From: Solimicrobium sp040544425
Lineage (GTDB): Bacteria > Pseudomonadota > Gammaproteobacteria > Burkholderiales > Burkholderiaceae_D
Length of the DNA: 64,000 nucleotides
Reading direction: 5' to 3'
NCBI GenBank assembly: GCA_040544425.1
Contig: JBEONO010000008.1
Location: 124,001 to 188,000, forward strand
Numbering within the stretch: the first letter of the stretch is position 1; each line of letters begins with the position of its first letter. The notes under the pieces were generated by a model, which did not search any database, was not told the origin of the DNA, and worked only from the letters and a program-made list of their open reading frames with translations. Positions 34,107-42,757 of this stretch are shown in pieces. The translations under genes and the position numbers were made by a program.

Positions 34107-35921
34107 TCAGCGGCGCATGGTTTTCCATTTACTCGTGGTATGGCAATGCTCGCACTGGGCACCAAAGCCACCATGATGGACATCGTCAACCCGGTGGCAG
34201 CTGAAACAAGTCTTACTTATTCGATGTTGCTGAATTTGCTGGGTATGGTGACAGTCATCACAATTCACGCTGACGTGCGCGCCATCCAGTGCAAAGCGCG
34301 TCTTGTTATGATCGAAATCCCAACTTTTCCAGGTGCCGGTGTAGTGGCAGGTCTGGCATTCGATGCCGTAAGCCTTGTGGTGTTTGTCCTCTTTTTCATG
34401 GCAGGAATAACAGGTCGATGCTGTGTCATGAAAGGCTGGCGTCTGGTGGCAATCCTTGCATGGCGTCCTGGCATGACTGCCGGTCAGCGGAAAGCGCGAT
34501 TTATTGTGATCATACGGCGCGTCCTTCCAGGTTTTTTCGTTATGGCAGGAAGCGCATTGTTTGCCGAGCTGCTGTTTATGTTTATCGTCTTTCAAATGAC
34601 AGGCGGCACACTCATGGTCCAGCTTGACTTTTTGATACAAAGCCCCTTTTTCGGGCACATGACAGGCGTCGCATTTTACCAAAGCATGTTTGCCTTTTAA
34701 TACATAGCTGGTATCGCGAGCATGATCAAATTTGCCCGCCGTCCAATTTTTCTCGGTGTGGCAGCTGTCACATTTATCCCCATATCGTCCTTTATGCCCC
34801 TTATCCATGTCATCCTTGCGATGGCAGGCCACACAGGCCGTTTCCAGTTTGAGATTGGGTCTGGCACCAGATACACCGCCTTTGTGGCAGGCATCGCATT
34901 TGGCTTCCCTGTGTTTGTCATGCAAAGGAAAATGAGTGCTGTCGTGATTGAAATTCGAACTTCTCCAGCCCCGTTCGTCATGACAATTGGCACATTGCTC
35001 ACCCAACTCGCCCTTGTGGCCTTTTTCCTGATCGTCTTTTTTATGGCAGGCGACACATTTCTCCGGCAATTTATGCTGGTAGATCTGCCCCAATTCGGGC
35101 AAATGACAGCTATCGCATTTCAACTGGTGATGTTTGCCACGCAGGGCATAATGCGTGTCGGTATCGTGATTGAATCGAATTTCCTTCCAGCCCTTATCGG
35201 TGTGGCAGGATTCGCATTTACCCGAATAACGGCCCTTATGGCCTTTTTCCTGATCGGCCTTCTTGTGGCAGCCTATGCATTCTGTGGGAGCGGTATTGTA
35301 GATTTTATTGACATGACAGTCGGCACATTTGACATCCATGTGCTTGCCACCCTTCAGGGCAAATTTCGTTTTCTCATGATCGAAACTGCTGTCCTTCCAG
35401 CTCTTCTCGCTGTGGCAGCTCTCGCATTGTTTGCCCAGCGATCCCTTGTGACCCTTTTCCTGATCGTCTTTTTTATGGCAGTCGTTACACAACTTCGGGG
35501 CATCACGATATTTGATTTTGCCGATATGGCAGCTGGCACACTTGACTGGTTTGTGGGCGTCTTTTAAGGGGAAATTGGTCGAGTTGTGGTTGAAGCCTGA
35601 TTTATCCAGAATGGCCAGTTCAGCATTGCGCCCCTTGTGCTCGGTGTGACAGGTCCGGCAGGTTTTATCGTCCAGATGGCCATGCATCCGGGATTTGGCA
35701 TTGAGGTCCGCGGCAATCTCTTTGTGGCAGTCCAGGCACAATCCCATTTGCAGGGTCTTGTCGAATTTGGCATGACAATGACTGCAGTCATTTTCATATT
35801 TGGCGTGAGCATGGGTCAGTTCGCCCGGCATCAAGGCCTTTTCGAAGGAGTCGGCGCTGGCGTTCCCGGCAAATAAAAGCAGCAGGAATAACCAGCTAAT
35901 AGAGATGTACCGCAATGACAT
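34107..35921 (-). CDS. 24-haem periplasmic cytochrome c
   Basis: A 604-residue protein starting MSLRYISISWLF with signal peptide ending about GNASA, then 24 CxxCH motifs. A basic repeat of about 65 residues holds three haems: FNHD.T.F.L.GKH...KC..CH, P..C..CHKKDDQEKGHKG, and G.KC..CH.EK.WK. It is very rich in Lys and His, unlike the Thr/Asn-rich cytochrome encoded next, which suggests docking to acidic partners in the periplasm. The start codon (35921) lies inside the end of the upstream inner-membrane gene (26-bp overlap). The longer frame beginning at 36029 is rejected because it lacks a start signal. It probably shuttles electrons across the periplasm between inner-membrane and barrel components. 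Confidence 0.9.
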   Translation of the reverse strand: MSLRYISISWLFLLLLFAGNASADSFEKALMPGELTHAHAKYENDCSHCHAKFDKTLQMGLCLDCHKEIAADLNAKSRMHGHLDDKTCRTCHTEHKGRNAELAILDKSGFNHNSTNFPLKDAHKPVKCASCHIGKIKYRDAPKLCNDCHKKDDQEKGHKGSLGKQCESCHSEKSWKDSSFDHEKTKFALKGGKHMDVKCADCHVNKIYNTAPTECIGCHKKADQEKGHKGRYSGKCESCHTDKGWKEIRFNHDTDTHYALRGKHHQLKCDSCHLPELGQIYQHKLPEKCVACHKKDDQEKGHKGELGEQCANCHDERGWRSSNFNHDSTHFPLHDKHREAKCDACHKGGVSGARPNLKLETACVACHRKDDMDKGHKGRYGDKCDSCHTEKNWTAGKFDHARDTSYVLKGKHALVKCDACHVPEKGALYQKVKLDHECAACHLKDDKHKQQLGKQCASCHNEKTWKDAPYDHNKSRFPLTGSHARTPCKDCHQTPAFHDTASTCYSCHEKEDKHHKAYGIECQTCHYTGTWKSWDFDHNKTRFALDGAHVSVNCDDCHHTQQIQQHRISKTCFSCHRVDDVHHGGFGAQCEHCHTTSKWKTMRR

Positions 35922-36783
35922 GAGCAAATCCGCAAAAGACCAGCAGGTACACAAAGGGAACATGCGCAATATGCCAAAGCGAAAACAGCTTGAGCCAATG
36001 CGACAGTTGACTGTACTGAATAATTGCATTCACATAGTCGTTCATCTGTCGTCTGGCGATCACATAATTCATGCGCAGCTGACTTTTTGACCAACCGTTT
36101 TTCTTTGCCTGAGATGCCAGGGTCTTCTTGATTTCCTGATTCACTTTCCGTGTCAGCACTTTGCCCTGATGACGCAGGGTCATGAAACGCCACACGCGAG
36201 CTTGCAGATTTGGCTGCTGTGCACTGGCATATTCCTGAAAATCGCGCAGCTCATGCTCGATCTGGGGACTTAAAGAATAGACGGAATGAATACTTTGCAG
36301 ACTCGCATTCAACTGCCCTTCTGCGCTGGCCAGCGTCACTTCCTTGCCATACAGACCGCTGTGAATACGTCGATACACAAAGCGCCCGATTACCCCGCTC
36401 AATGCTACCAGCAACATCGAGTACAGCGCAATGCTGCTGTTGGTCGAGCCGATTTTAAAAGTCGAATGAAACAAGATCAGAACGGGTCCGCCAATCCCCA
36501 TGAACATATGATAACGAAACCAGGTTTCCATCCGTCCCAGTCTGGCCAGCACCCGTATCCGTTTGCGCAAGGGGTACAGCAGCAGAGTCAGCATCATCAA
36601 TCCGCCCGCCAGACCCAGGTTGTATCCCAGCTTCGAGCCGGAGGTATACACATTGCCGAACGCGACCAGCCATGCCAATGCGAGCAGAATGAAGACCAGC
36701 AAGCCAATGGCGCTGCGCCAGCTCCAGAGCAGAACCTTATTGGGGAGAATTATCTTTTCGGCTACGGCCTCGGCATCACTCAT
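35896..36783 (-). CDS. Inner-membrane protein with di-haem-b-like histidine pairs
   Basis: A 295-residue protein with about five transmembrane helices (about 22-42, 53-70, 92-109, 115-133, 272-293). His92 and His106 are 14 residues apart on one helix (RYHMFMG...LFHSTF) and His274 and His288 are 14 apart on the last helix (IAHVPF...GFAHVI), with His271 and His293 extra. Paired histidines 13-14 apart on two helices are the hallmark of two stacked b haems in ferric-reductase-like and cytochrome-b proteins. A long cytoplasmic or periplasmic helical loop (about 145-260) follows. No haem c motif. It heads the cytochrome operon and is the natural quinol-side electron carrier. No ribosome site is visible at ATG 36783, which is a caution. 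Confidence 0.8.
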   Translation of the reverse strand: MSDAEAVAEKIILPNKVLLWSWRSAIGLLVFILLALAWLVAFGNVYTSGSKLGYNLGLAGGLMMLTLLLYPLRKRIRVLARLGRMETWFRYHMFMGIGGPVLILFHSTFKIGSTNSSIALYSMLLVALSGVIGRFVYRRIHSGLYGKEVTLASAEGQLNASLQSIHSVYSLSPQIEHELRDFQEYASAQQPNLQARVWRFMTLRHQGKVLTRKVNQEIKKTLASQAKKNGWSKSQLRMNYVIARRQMNDYVNAIIQYSQLSHWLKLFSLWHIAHVPFVYLLVFCGFAHVIAVHLY

Positions 36784-37038
36784 GGGAATTATTGAAAAGT
36801 TATTGTGCGGTCTGGTTTTCGAGCACCCGATTCAGGGTAGACATTTTTTGCCCAATTAAACAGGAAATCAGGCCGCAAAACAATCAATATTCAATGCCGC
36901 AGCGAATTAGAAATTGACTGTAACAGCATTTACAAAATAAGATCAACTCCAGACAGCCTGCACCGGCCGCCCCCTTATGCAGTACTCTATACTGGCTTCC
37001 GCTTGGCCTTTTAACCTCTTCACAGCGAACTTTCACCT

Positions 37039-38334
37039 ATGAGCGAAATGATTTTTTACCTCATCGCAGGCTCGATATTTTTGACCGCGATAGCGTTCCA
37101 CATCTTTTCCCTCAACAAAAAAACATCGCAATACAAACAGCTTCATCAAGAGGCAATTGAAGCCGGACTGACCGAGCCGCCGTCATTGCATCCGGTCGTC
37201 GATGCCTCGATCTGTATTGGTTCCGGTGCCTGTGTCACTGCCTGTCCTGAAGCGGCGATGGGCGTCATCAAGGGTAATGCCGTGCTGATCAGTCCCTCGC
37301 ACTGCATCGGCCATGGCGCCTGTGAGAGCGCCTGCCCGGTCGGCGCAATCAAACTGGTTTTCGGTACCGAGAAGCGCGGCATGGATATTCCCAATGTCAC
37401 ACCGGAATTCGAAACTGATGTACCCGGCTTATTTATTGCGGGCGAACTGGGCGGGATGGGGCTGATCAGAAATGCCGTCAAACAGGGCAGCCAGTCGATC
37501 GGCACAATCGCCAAACGACCGCGCGGCAAGGCTGAACTGGATGTCCTGATTGTCGGTGCCGGTCCTTCCGGCATTTCCGCATCACTGGCTGCCAAACACA
37601 GCAATTTACGATTCATCACGATCGACCAGGAAGATTCGTTTGGCGGCACAACTTATCACTATCCGCGCAATAAACTGGTAATGACGGAACCGATGAATTT
37701 GCCCCTGATCGGCTTAATCAAGGCGCGCGAACTGAGCAAGGAAGAGTTGATGGAAATCTGGAATGAGGTGGTCGACAAAGCCGGTCTGGATATTCAGTTC
37801 AGTGAACGCATGGAAGAAATTATCAACGAAGAAGAAGGCTTCACGGTCAAAACCAACAAGGCCAGCTACCACACCTCGAACGTTCTGTTGGCGATTGGCC
37901 GCCGTGGCACGCCGCGCAAACTGGGTGCAAGGGGTGAAGATCATCCCAAAGTTGTGTACCGCCTGATTGAAGCGGAACAGTACCGCGATCAACATGTATT
38001 GGTGGTCGGTGGTGGAGACAGCGCGCTGGAAGCTGCATTGGACGTGTGCGAACAGCCCGGCACTACCGTCACGCTCTCCTACCGCAGTGAAGCATTCAGT
38101 CGCGTCAAACCGAAGAACCGGCAGCGACTCGATCACGCCATCAAGGAGCAGCGCATTCGTGTTGAGTTGCAGACCACCGTGGAAGAAATCACGCCGGAGC
38201 ACGTCAAATTGAAAAGGCATGAGGAATTATTTGTGCTGGAAAATCAGGCGGTGATTGTCTGCGCGGGTGGGGAATTACCGATCCCGATGCTGAAAAAAAT
38301 CGGGATCAAGGTTGAGTCAAGGTATGGGTCCTAG
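37039..38334 (+). CDS. Membrane-anchored iron-sulfur flavoprotein oxidoreductase
   Basis: A 431-residue protein: one transmembrane helix (5-22), a ferredoxin-like double-cluster domain (about 55-105) and a thioredoxin-reductase-like FAD/NAD(P) domain with IVGAGPSGISAS (about 176) and VVGGGDSALEAALD (about 335). The cluster motifs are C59-x2-S62-x2-C65-x3-C69P and C89-x2-H92-x2-C95-x3-C99P: the second cysteine of each is Ser or His, so clusters may be [3Fe-4S] or have non-Cys ligands. It is divergent from the multihaem operon, and its last codon overlaps the ccmI stop tail-to-tail. It probably links NAD(P)H or a ferredoxin to the membrane electron-transfer chain next door. Confidence 0.85.
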   Translation: MSEMIFYLIAGSIFLTAIAFHIFSLNKKTSQYKQLHQEAIEAGLTEPPSLHPVVDASICIGSGACVTACPEAAMGVIKGNAVLISPSHCIGHGACESACPVGAIKLVFGTEKRGMDIPNVTPEFETDVPGLFIAGELGGMGLIRNAVKQGSQSIGTIAKRPRGKAELDVLIVGAGPSGISASLAAKHSNLRFITIDQEDSFGGTTYHYPRNKLVMTEPMNLPLIGLIKARELSKEELMEIWNEVVDKAGLDIQFSERMEEIINEEEGFTVKTNKASYHTSNVLLAIGRRGTPRKLGARGEDHPKVVYRLIEAEQYRDQHVLVVGGGDSALEAALDVCEQPGTTVTLSYRSEAFSRVKPKNRQRLDHAIKEQRIRVELQTTVEEITPEHVKLKRHEELFVLENQAVIVCAGGELPIPMLKKIGIKVESRYGS

Positions 38335-39590
38335 CGCAGCATATCGATACTTATCTTCAAATTTTTGCTGCCTGGCTGAACCGGTTTGCTCAATCCCTCC
38401 AGGTCACCGGCACTCGGCGTAGCACTGCCCGATTTGGACACCCTGGCACCGACCACCACCGAAGCATAGTCGGACAACTTCACGTTGGGCATCATCCCCA
38501 TCGTGTCATCCAGGGCAAACTTGACCGGTAAATCTTTCACCTGTTTGCGCAGCACCGCCAGCGGGAAGCGCGGTCCTTCAGCTGCGCGCGCAAAAATAAA
38601 TACTGTATCGTTTGGATCGGCTTTGCCTTTCAGCTTCGTGTCGATCGAGACTTCGCCCTCAAGGCTGAGCGAAGCGCCAGCTGCCTTGGTCGCAGGAATG
38701 GCCGGCCGACTTTCTGCCGCTGGTTCGGGAGCACCGGCCAGGTTTTGCGCTTCATTGATATCGTTTGTGGTCGCCCGGGCAATCTCGGAATCCGCTTCAA
38801 CCAGGGGAAGAATTTTTTTCCAGTACTGGATCGCATTCTGATAATCGCGTCGCTCAAAAGCGGCACTGGCTGCCAGTGAGAGCGCTTTCAGGTTTACGGG
38901 ATCGATGGACAGAGCCTGGGCGATGATTTTTTCCGGCTCGCCCTGCAGCGTCTTGTTTTGCGACATGGCCATGGCGTCGGCATAATCAGCCAACAGGTTC
39001 GCGTCATTTGGATTCAGTTTGACCAGGCGCGCGTAAGCCTGCGTTGCATCCTGATAGCGGCCGAGCGCATGGTAGGAGCGTGCCAGCATGGCCAGTCCAG
39101 TTGCGTCGCTCGGATCCTGTTTTAAGTGCTGCTCAAGTTGCGCGACCATTTTGGCAATCTGTTCAGGAGTCGGATTGGCTGGATCAGTGGCGGCCTGATT
39201 TGCTTCGGTCTGTGCTGACGGTGCCTCAATGGTCAGAGGCGAACCAAGATAGAGATACAGCGAGATCGCCACGACTGGGATCAACAAGCCGATCCCAACC
39301 ACCATGCTCAACTTTTCCGGGGCATGGGTGACCGATGGCGAATCGGACAGCACGTCCGTCGACACACGACGTTCCAGTTCCAGTTTGGCGCTTTGGTAGT
39401 CATCCTGATTGATGATGCCTGCGCCCAGATCTCGGTCCAGTTCACGCAACTGGTCGCGCAGCACCTGCAGATTGACTTCACTGCTCAAGGATGCTCCAGT
39501 CCCAGAATTTTTCGATCGCATCAGGGTTGGCAACACGAACAGCAAGGCGGCGGCGACCAGGCCTGCCACAAGCACTAAAAACATCGTCAT
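38331..39590 (-). CDS. ccmI: Cytochrome c maturation protein CcmI
   Basis: A 419-residue protein with N-terminal helix (4-24), LRDQLRELDRDLGAGIINQDDYQ linker, second helix (about 95-115), TPR domain (about 140-270) and the C-terminal beta-domain (about 300-419). CcmI holds the apocytochrome C-terminus and delivers it to CcmF/CcmH in the periplasm. Its start overlaps the ccmH stop (ATGA). A shorter paralogue without the C-terminal domain is encoded at 28034-28936. Confidence 0.93.
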   Translation of the reverse strand: MTMFLVLVAGLVAAALLFVLPTLMRSKNSGTGASLSSEVNLQVLRDQLRELDRDLGAGIINQDDYQSAKLELERRVSTDVLSDSPSVTHAPEKLSMVVGIGLLIPVVAISLYLYLGSPLTIEAPSAQTEANQAATDPANPTPEQIAKMVAQLEQHLKQDPSDATGLAMLARSYHALGRYQDATQAYARLVKLNPNDANLLADYADAMAMSQNKTLQGEPEKIIAQALSIDPVNLKALSLAASAAFERRDYQNAIQYWKKILPLVEADSEIARATTNDINEAQNLAGAPEPAAESRPAIPATKAAGASLSLEGEVSIDTKLKGKADPNDTVFIFARAAEGPRFPLAVLRKQVKDLPVKFALDDTMGMMPNVKLSDYASVVVGARVSKSGSATPSAGDLEGLSKPVQPGSKNLKISIDMLR

Positions 39591-40063
39591 AACTGTTCCT
39601 TGTTATTTGTTTTACCTTCCAATAATTCGGCACTGCGCTGCATGTCTGATTCACTCGGCTCGTCCATCGCCTCGGGTCGCCGCAGTTTCATCCCCAGAAA
39701 AATCAGGCCAGCAATCAGCAGCAGGAAAGGACCGAACCACAGCAATGCTGTCGTGGTTTGCAGCGGCGGGCGGTACAGCACAAAATCGCCGTAACGTTGC
39801 ACCATGTAGTCATAAATTTCTTTATCCGACATGCCTTGCTGAATTTTTTCGCGGACCTGATTTCTGAGGTCAACGGCCAGATCGGCATGCGAATCGGCGA
39901 TCGTCTGATTTTGACAGACCAGGCAGCGCAGTTGTTCGGAAATGGCCATGACGTGTTTGTCCAACTCAGAATTGGACAGGGTTGAATTTTGTGCCACCGC
40001 ACAGAGCGTCAACGTCGCCAAGCAAATAAACAGAATAAAGTTACGCACGATTTGGCTTTTCAA
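39587..40063 (-). CDS. ccmH: Cytochrome c maturation protein CcmH
   Basis: A 158-residue protein: signal peptide (FILFICLATLTLCAVA), the thiol-redox motif LRCLVCQNQTIADSHADLA (reducing the apocytochrome CxxCH), and one C-terminal transmembrane helix (about 104-122). It keeps apocytochrome cysteines reduced for haem ligation with CcmF and CcmI. It follows ccmF by 58 bp; a ccmG (thioredoxin-like) gene, usually placed between them, is absent here. Confidence 0.95.
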   Translation of the reverse strand: MKSQIVRNFILFICLATLTLCAVAQNSTLSNSELDKHVMAISEQLRCLVCQNQTIADSHADLAVDLRNQVREKIQQGMSDKEIYDYMVQRYGDFVLYRPPLQTTTALLWFGPFLLLIAGLIFLGMKLRRPEAMDEPSESDMQRSAELLEGKTNNKEQL

Positions 40064-40121
40064 TAAAAGGTAAAAATTTTCCGGAAATAATTTCCGGCGC
40101 CAGCAGAAAACGAGTCATGCC

Positions 40122-42113
40122 TTAAACCATGTTGGACAACTGTGCCAATGCCACTTGCTGCGCATCGGCCTTTGGTTTCAGGGCCGCGATACGATAGCGC
40201 CGATCCGACGCAGCAAATGCGCCACCCAAAGCTATGATCAGACAGCCTGCCCAGATCCACATGACGAAAGGTTTATGCTGCACCCGCACCACCCAGACAT
40301 CCGGGCTGGTTTCATCGCCGAGCGAGAGATACAGGTCACGGGTAAAGCCACGATTAATCGCCGCTTCGGTCATTGGCATCTGCTGCACAATGAAGAAGCG
40401 CTTCTCCGGTTTCATCACCGCGATTTTTTTACCGCCGCGCTCCACATCAAATGTTGCCTGCGCGGCGACATAGTTGGGACCCTTGACTTCGCGGATATCG
40501 GTAAACCGGAACGTATACTCACCGGCGCTGGTGCTGTCGCCAACCCGCATGCTGACATCATTGGAAATTGCCATCCCTTTGACCAGCGTTACGCCAACCA
40601 CAAACACGGCGATCCCGACATGGGCAATCAACATGCCCCAATAGCTGTTCGGCTGACTGGCAAGTCGCCGCCAGATCGGCGTTCCTGCCGGGGCATGCGC
40701 CAGGCGTTCGGTTAAATGCAATCCGGTTGCCAGGAAAATCCACGCTGCAAGAGCAATGCCCATGACGACCGATATCGACGGCGCAAACACGATGCCGATG
40801 CAAACTGCAAATGCCAGCGCCGCTGCGGCGATCCAGCGCAGGCGATGCAGCACGATCCTGACGTCGGCATTTTTCCAGTTCAGGAATGGACCTACTGCCA
40901 TTAACACCAGCACCGGAATCATGATGGGCACAAACACCGCTTCGAAATACGGCGGACCAACTGAAATTTTTCCGAGATTTAAGGCATCCAAAACCAGTGG
41001 ATACATCGTGCCGAGAAACACCGTACCGGCGGCAGCGAGGAACAACACATTATTCACCAGCAGCATCGATTCCCGGGAAAAAAAACTGAAGCTGCCACCC
41101 TGTCCGACTTTGGGCGCTCTGATCGCATACAGCAGCAGCGACCCGCCAATGACGATGGCAAGGAAAATCAAAATAAACAGGCCGCGCTTTGGATCGGTGG
41201 CAAACGCATGCACCGAGGTCAAGACCCCGGAACGAACGATGAATGTGCCGAGCAGAGACAAAGAAAATGCAATGATCGCCAACAGGACTGTCCAGTTTTT
41301 AAAGCTGCCGCGCTTTTCCGTCACGGCCAGAGAATGGATCAATGCAGTGCCGACCAGCCAGGGCATAAAGGAAGCATTTTCAACCGCATCCCAAAACCAC
41401 CAGCCGCCCCAACCCAATTCGTAATAAGCCCAAAAGCTGCCCATAAAAATTCCCAGGGTCAGAAACATCCAGGCAACCAGCGTCCAGGGCCGGGACCAGC
41501 GTGCCCAGGCCGCATCCAGTTTGCCGCCCATTAAAGCGGCGATCGCGAATGAAAACACCACCGAGAAACCCACGTATCCCATGTACAGCATCGGCGGATG
41601 CACAATCATCCCGAAGTCCTGCAACAGCGGATTTAAATCACGACCATCGGATGGAACAGGAAACAGACGATCAAACGGATTGGAGGTAAACAGCATAAAG
41701 CTTAAAAATCCAACGCTGATCAAACCCATCACGCCGAGCACGCGCGCAATCATCAGCTCGGGAAGCTGGCGGCTGAATGTGGCGACTGCGAACGTCCACA
41801 GCACCAGCATTTCGCTCCACAACAGCAGCGAGCCCTCATGCCCGCCCCAGGTGCCGGCAATGCGGTAATACACCGGCAGCATCGAGTTTGAGTTGGACGC
41901 CACATAGGTGATTGAAAAGTCGTTGGTAATGAACGAGTAGACCAGACAGATAAAAGCAATCGTCACGAAGGTGAACTGTCCGGCGGCCGCCGGGCGCGCA
42001 ATTTCCATCCAGCGCGATTTGTTTTGAAATGATCCGGCAATCGGAAGAATGCCTTGCAACAGCGCCAGACACAGCGCCAGGATCAGAGAGAAATTGCCTA
42101 TTTCAGGGATCAT
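40122..42113 (-). CDS. ccmF: Haem lyase subunit CcmF
   Basis: A 663-residue inner-membrane haem ligase with about 15 helices. The tryptophan-rich haem-handling WWD segment GWGGWWFWDAVENASFMPWL and conserved histidines around it are present, as is PVYYRIAGTWGGHEGSLLLW. It joins haem from CcmE to apocytochrome c in the periplasm. Length is normal. No ccmA-E genes lie upstream; the 445-bp region before it contains only a palindromic repeat. Confidence 0.96.
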   Translation of the reverse strand: MIPEIGNFSLILALCLALLQGILPIAGSFQNKSRWMEIARPAAAGQFTFVTIAFICLVYSFITNDFSITYVASNSNSMLPVYYRIAGTWGGHEGSLLLWSEMLVLWTFAVATFSRQLPELMIARVLGVMGLISVGFLSFMLFTSNPFDRLFPVPSDGRDLNPLLQDFGMIVHPPMLYMGYVGFSVVFSFAIAALMGGKLDAAWARWSRPWTLVAWMFLTLGIFMGSFWAYYELGWGGWWFWDAVENASFMPWLVGTALIHSLAVTEKRGSFKNWTVLLAIIAFSLSLLGTFIVRSGVLTSVHAFATDPKRGLFILIFLAIVIGGSLLLYAIRAPKVGQGGSFSFFSRESMLLVNNVLFLAAAGTVFLGTMYPLVLDALNLGKISVGPPYFEAVFVPIMIPVLVLMAVGPFLNWKNADVRIVLHRLRWIAAAALAFAVCIGIVFAPSISVVMGIALAAWIFLATGLHLTERLAHAPAGTPIWRRLASQPNSYWGMLIAHVGIAVFVVGVTLVKGMAISNDVSMRVGDSTSAGEYTFRFTDIREVKGPNYVAAQATFDVERGGKKIAVMKPEKRFFIVQQMPMTEAAINRGFTRDLYLSLGDETSPDVWVVRVQHKPFVMWIWAGCLIIALGGAFAASDRRYRIAALKPKADAQQVALAQLSNMV

Positions 42114-42403
42114 TGTTCACCTTTTTGTCACGTAAGTCTGGTCAACCATCGCGTCGATCGCGCAGGAAGTCATATTGAATTTCAACGGCACTGTCTTGTT
42201 TGCAGAAACTTGTATGCAGAAACGAATCGAAAATCAGTTTAGCTGAAAAAGCTGTGCTGTACGGGTTTTCAGATCAGATCTTAGCATTCGGGTTTGCTGT
42301 GGGTGGGATGGTTACATTCTTTTTCAAAATCACGATTATGCAGAATTTGAGATGCTGCTTTTTAGCTATTTCAACAGACCGTCTTGGCGATCCCTACCAG
42401 GCA

Positions 42404-42500
42404 CGTCGTTCCCGCGGTTTCAGGCGGGAACCTGGCGTCGTTGGTTTGCGATCCAAGGCTATAAGTCACTGGGTTCCCGCCTGACCCCGCGGGAACGACG
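42404..42500. repeat. Palindromic repeat element, copy 2
   Basis: Arms 42404-42435 and 42469-42500, 32 bp each, pair at 28 of 32 positions around a 33-bp spacer. Sequence and length match copy 1, but the arms are in the opposite order: CGTCGTTCCC comes first here. The rest of the 42114-42558 gap, which contains the ccmF promoter, shows no gene. A short GC hairpin (GCCCGC...GCGGGC) at about 42531-42549 may be a terminator for the tRNA transcript. Confidence 0.85.
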
Positions 42501-42558
42501 TAAGAAATGACAGGGATTCTAAAAGTGGAAATGCCCGCTTGCGCGGGCATTTATATTT

Positions 42559-42635
42559 TGGCGGAGTGGACGGGACTCGAACCCGCGACCCCCGGCGTGA
42601 CAGGCCGGTATTCTAACCAACTGAACTACCACTCC
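42559..42635 (-). tRNA. tRNA-Asp (GTC)
   Basis: A 77-base cloverleaf including encoded CCA. Acceptor stem GGAGTGG/CCACTCC; anticodon loop CTGTCAC with GTC; T-loop GGTTCGAGTC. It is 18 bp downstream of tRNA-Val on the same strand. Confidence 0.97.
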
Positions 42636-42653
42636 TGTAGCCTTGCGTTTAAT

Positions 42654-42729
42654 TGGTGGGTGCTGAGAGGCTCGAACTCCCGACCTACGCCTTGTAAGGG
42701 CGCCGCTCTACCAACTGAGCTAAGCACCC
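42654..42729 (-). tRNA. tRNA-Val (TAC)
   Basis: A 76-base cloverleaf including CCA. Acceptor stem GGGTGCT/AGCACCC; anticodon stem GCGCC/GGCGT with loop CTTACAA, anticodon TAC; T-loop AGTTCGAGCC. It lies 28 bp after hupB, the usual arrangement in this order. Confidence 0.97.
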
Positions 42730-42757
42730 AATCAAACTTCTGACTGAACAGAGCGCG

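Noticed and set aside
34722..35567. Plus-strand 281-codon frame opposite the 24-haem cytochrome
   Set aside because: Antisense product of the repeat structure; looks hydrophobic only because Cys/His codons reverse to Ala, Met and Val.
42559..42729. Attachment-site duplication for a genomic island at the tRNA genes
   Set aside because: I looked for copies of the tRNA-Asp and tRNA-Val 3' ends near ppiD and in 27825-28033 and found none, and there is no integrase.
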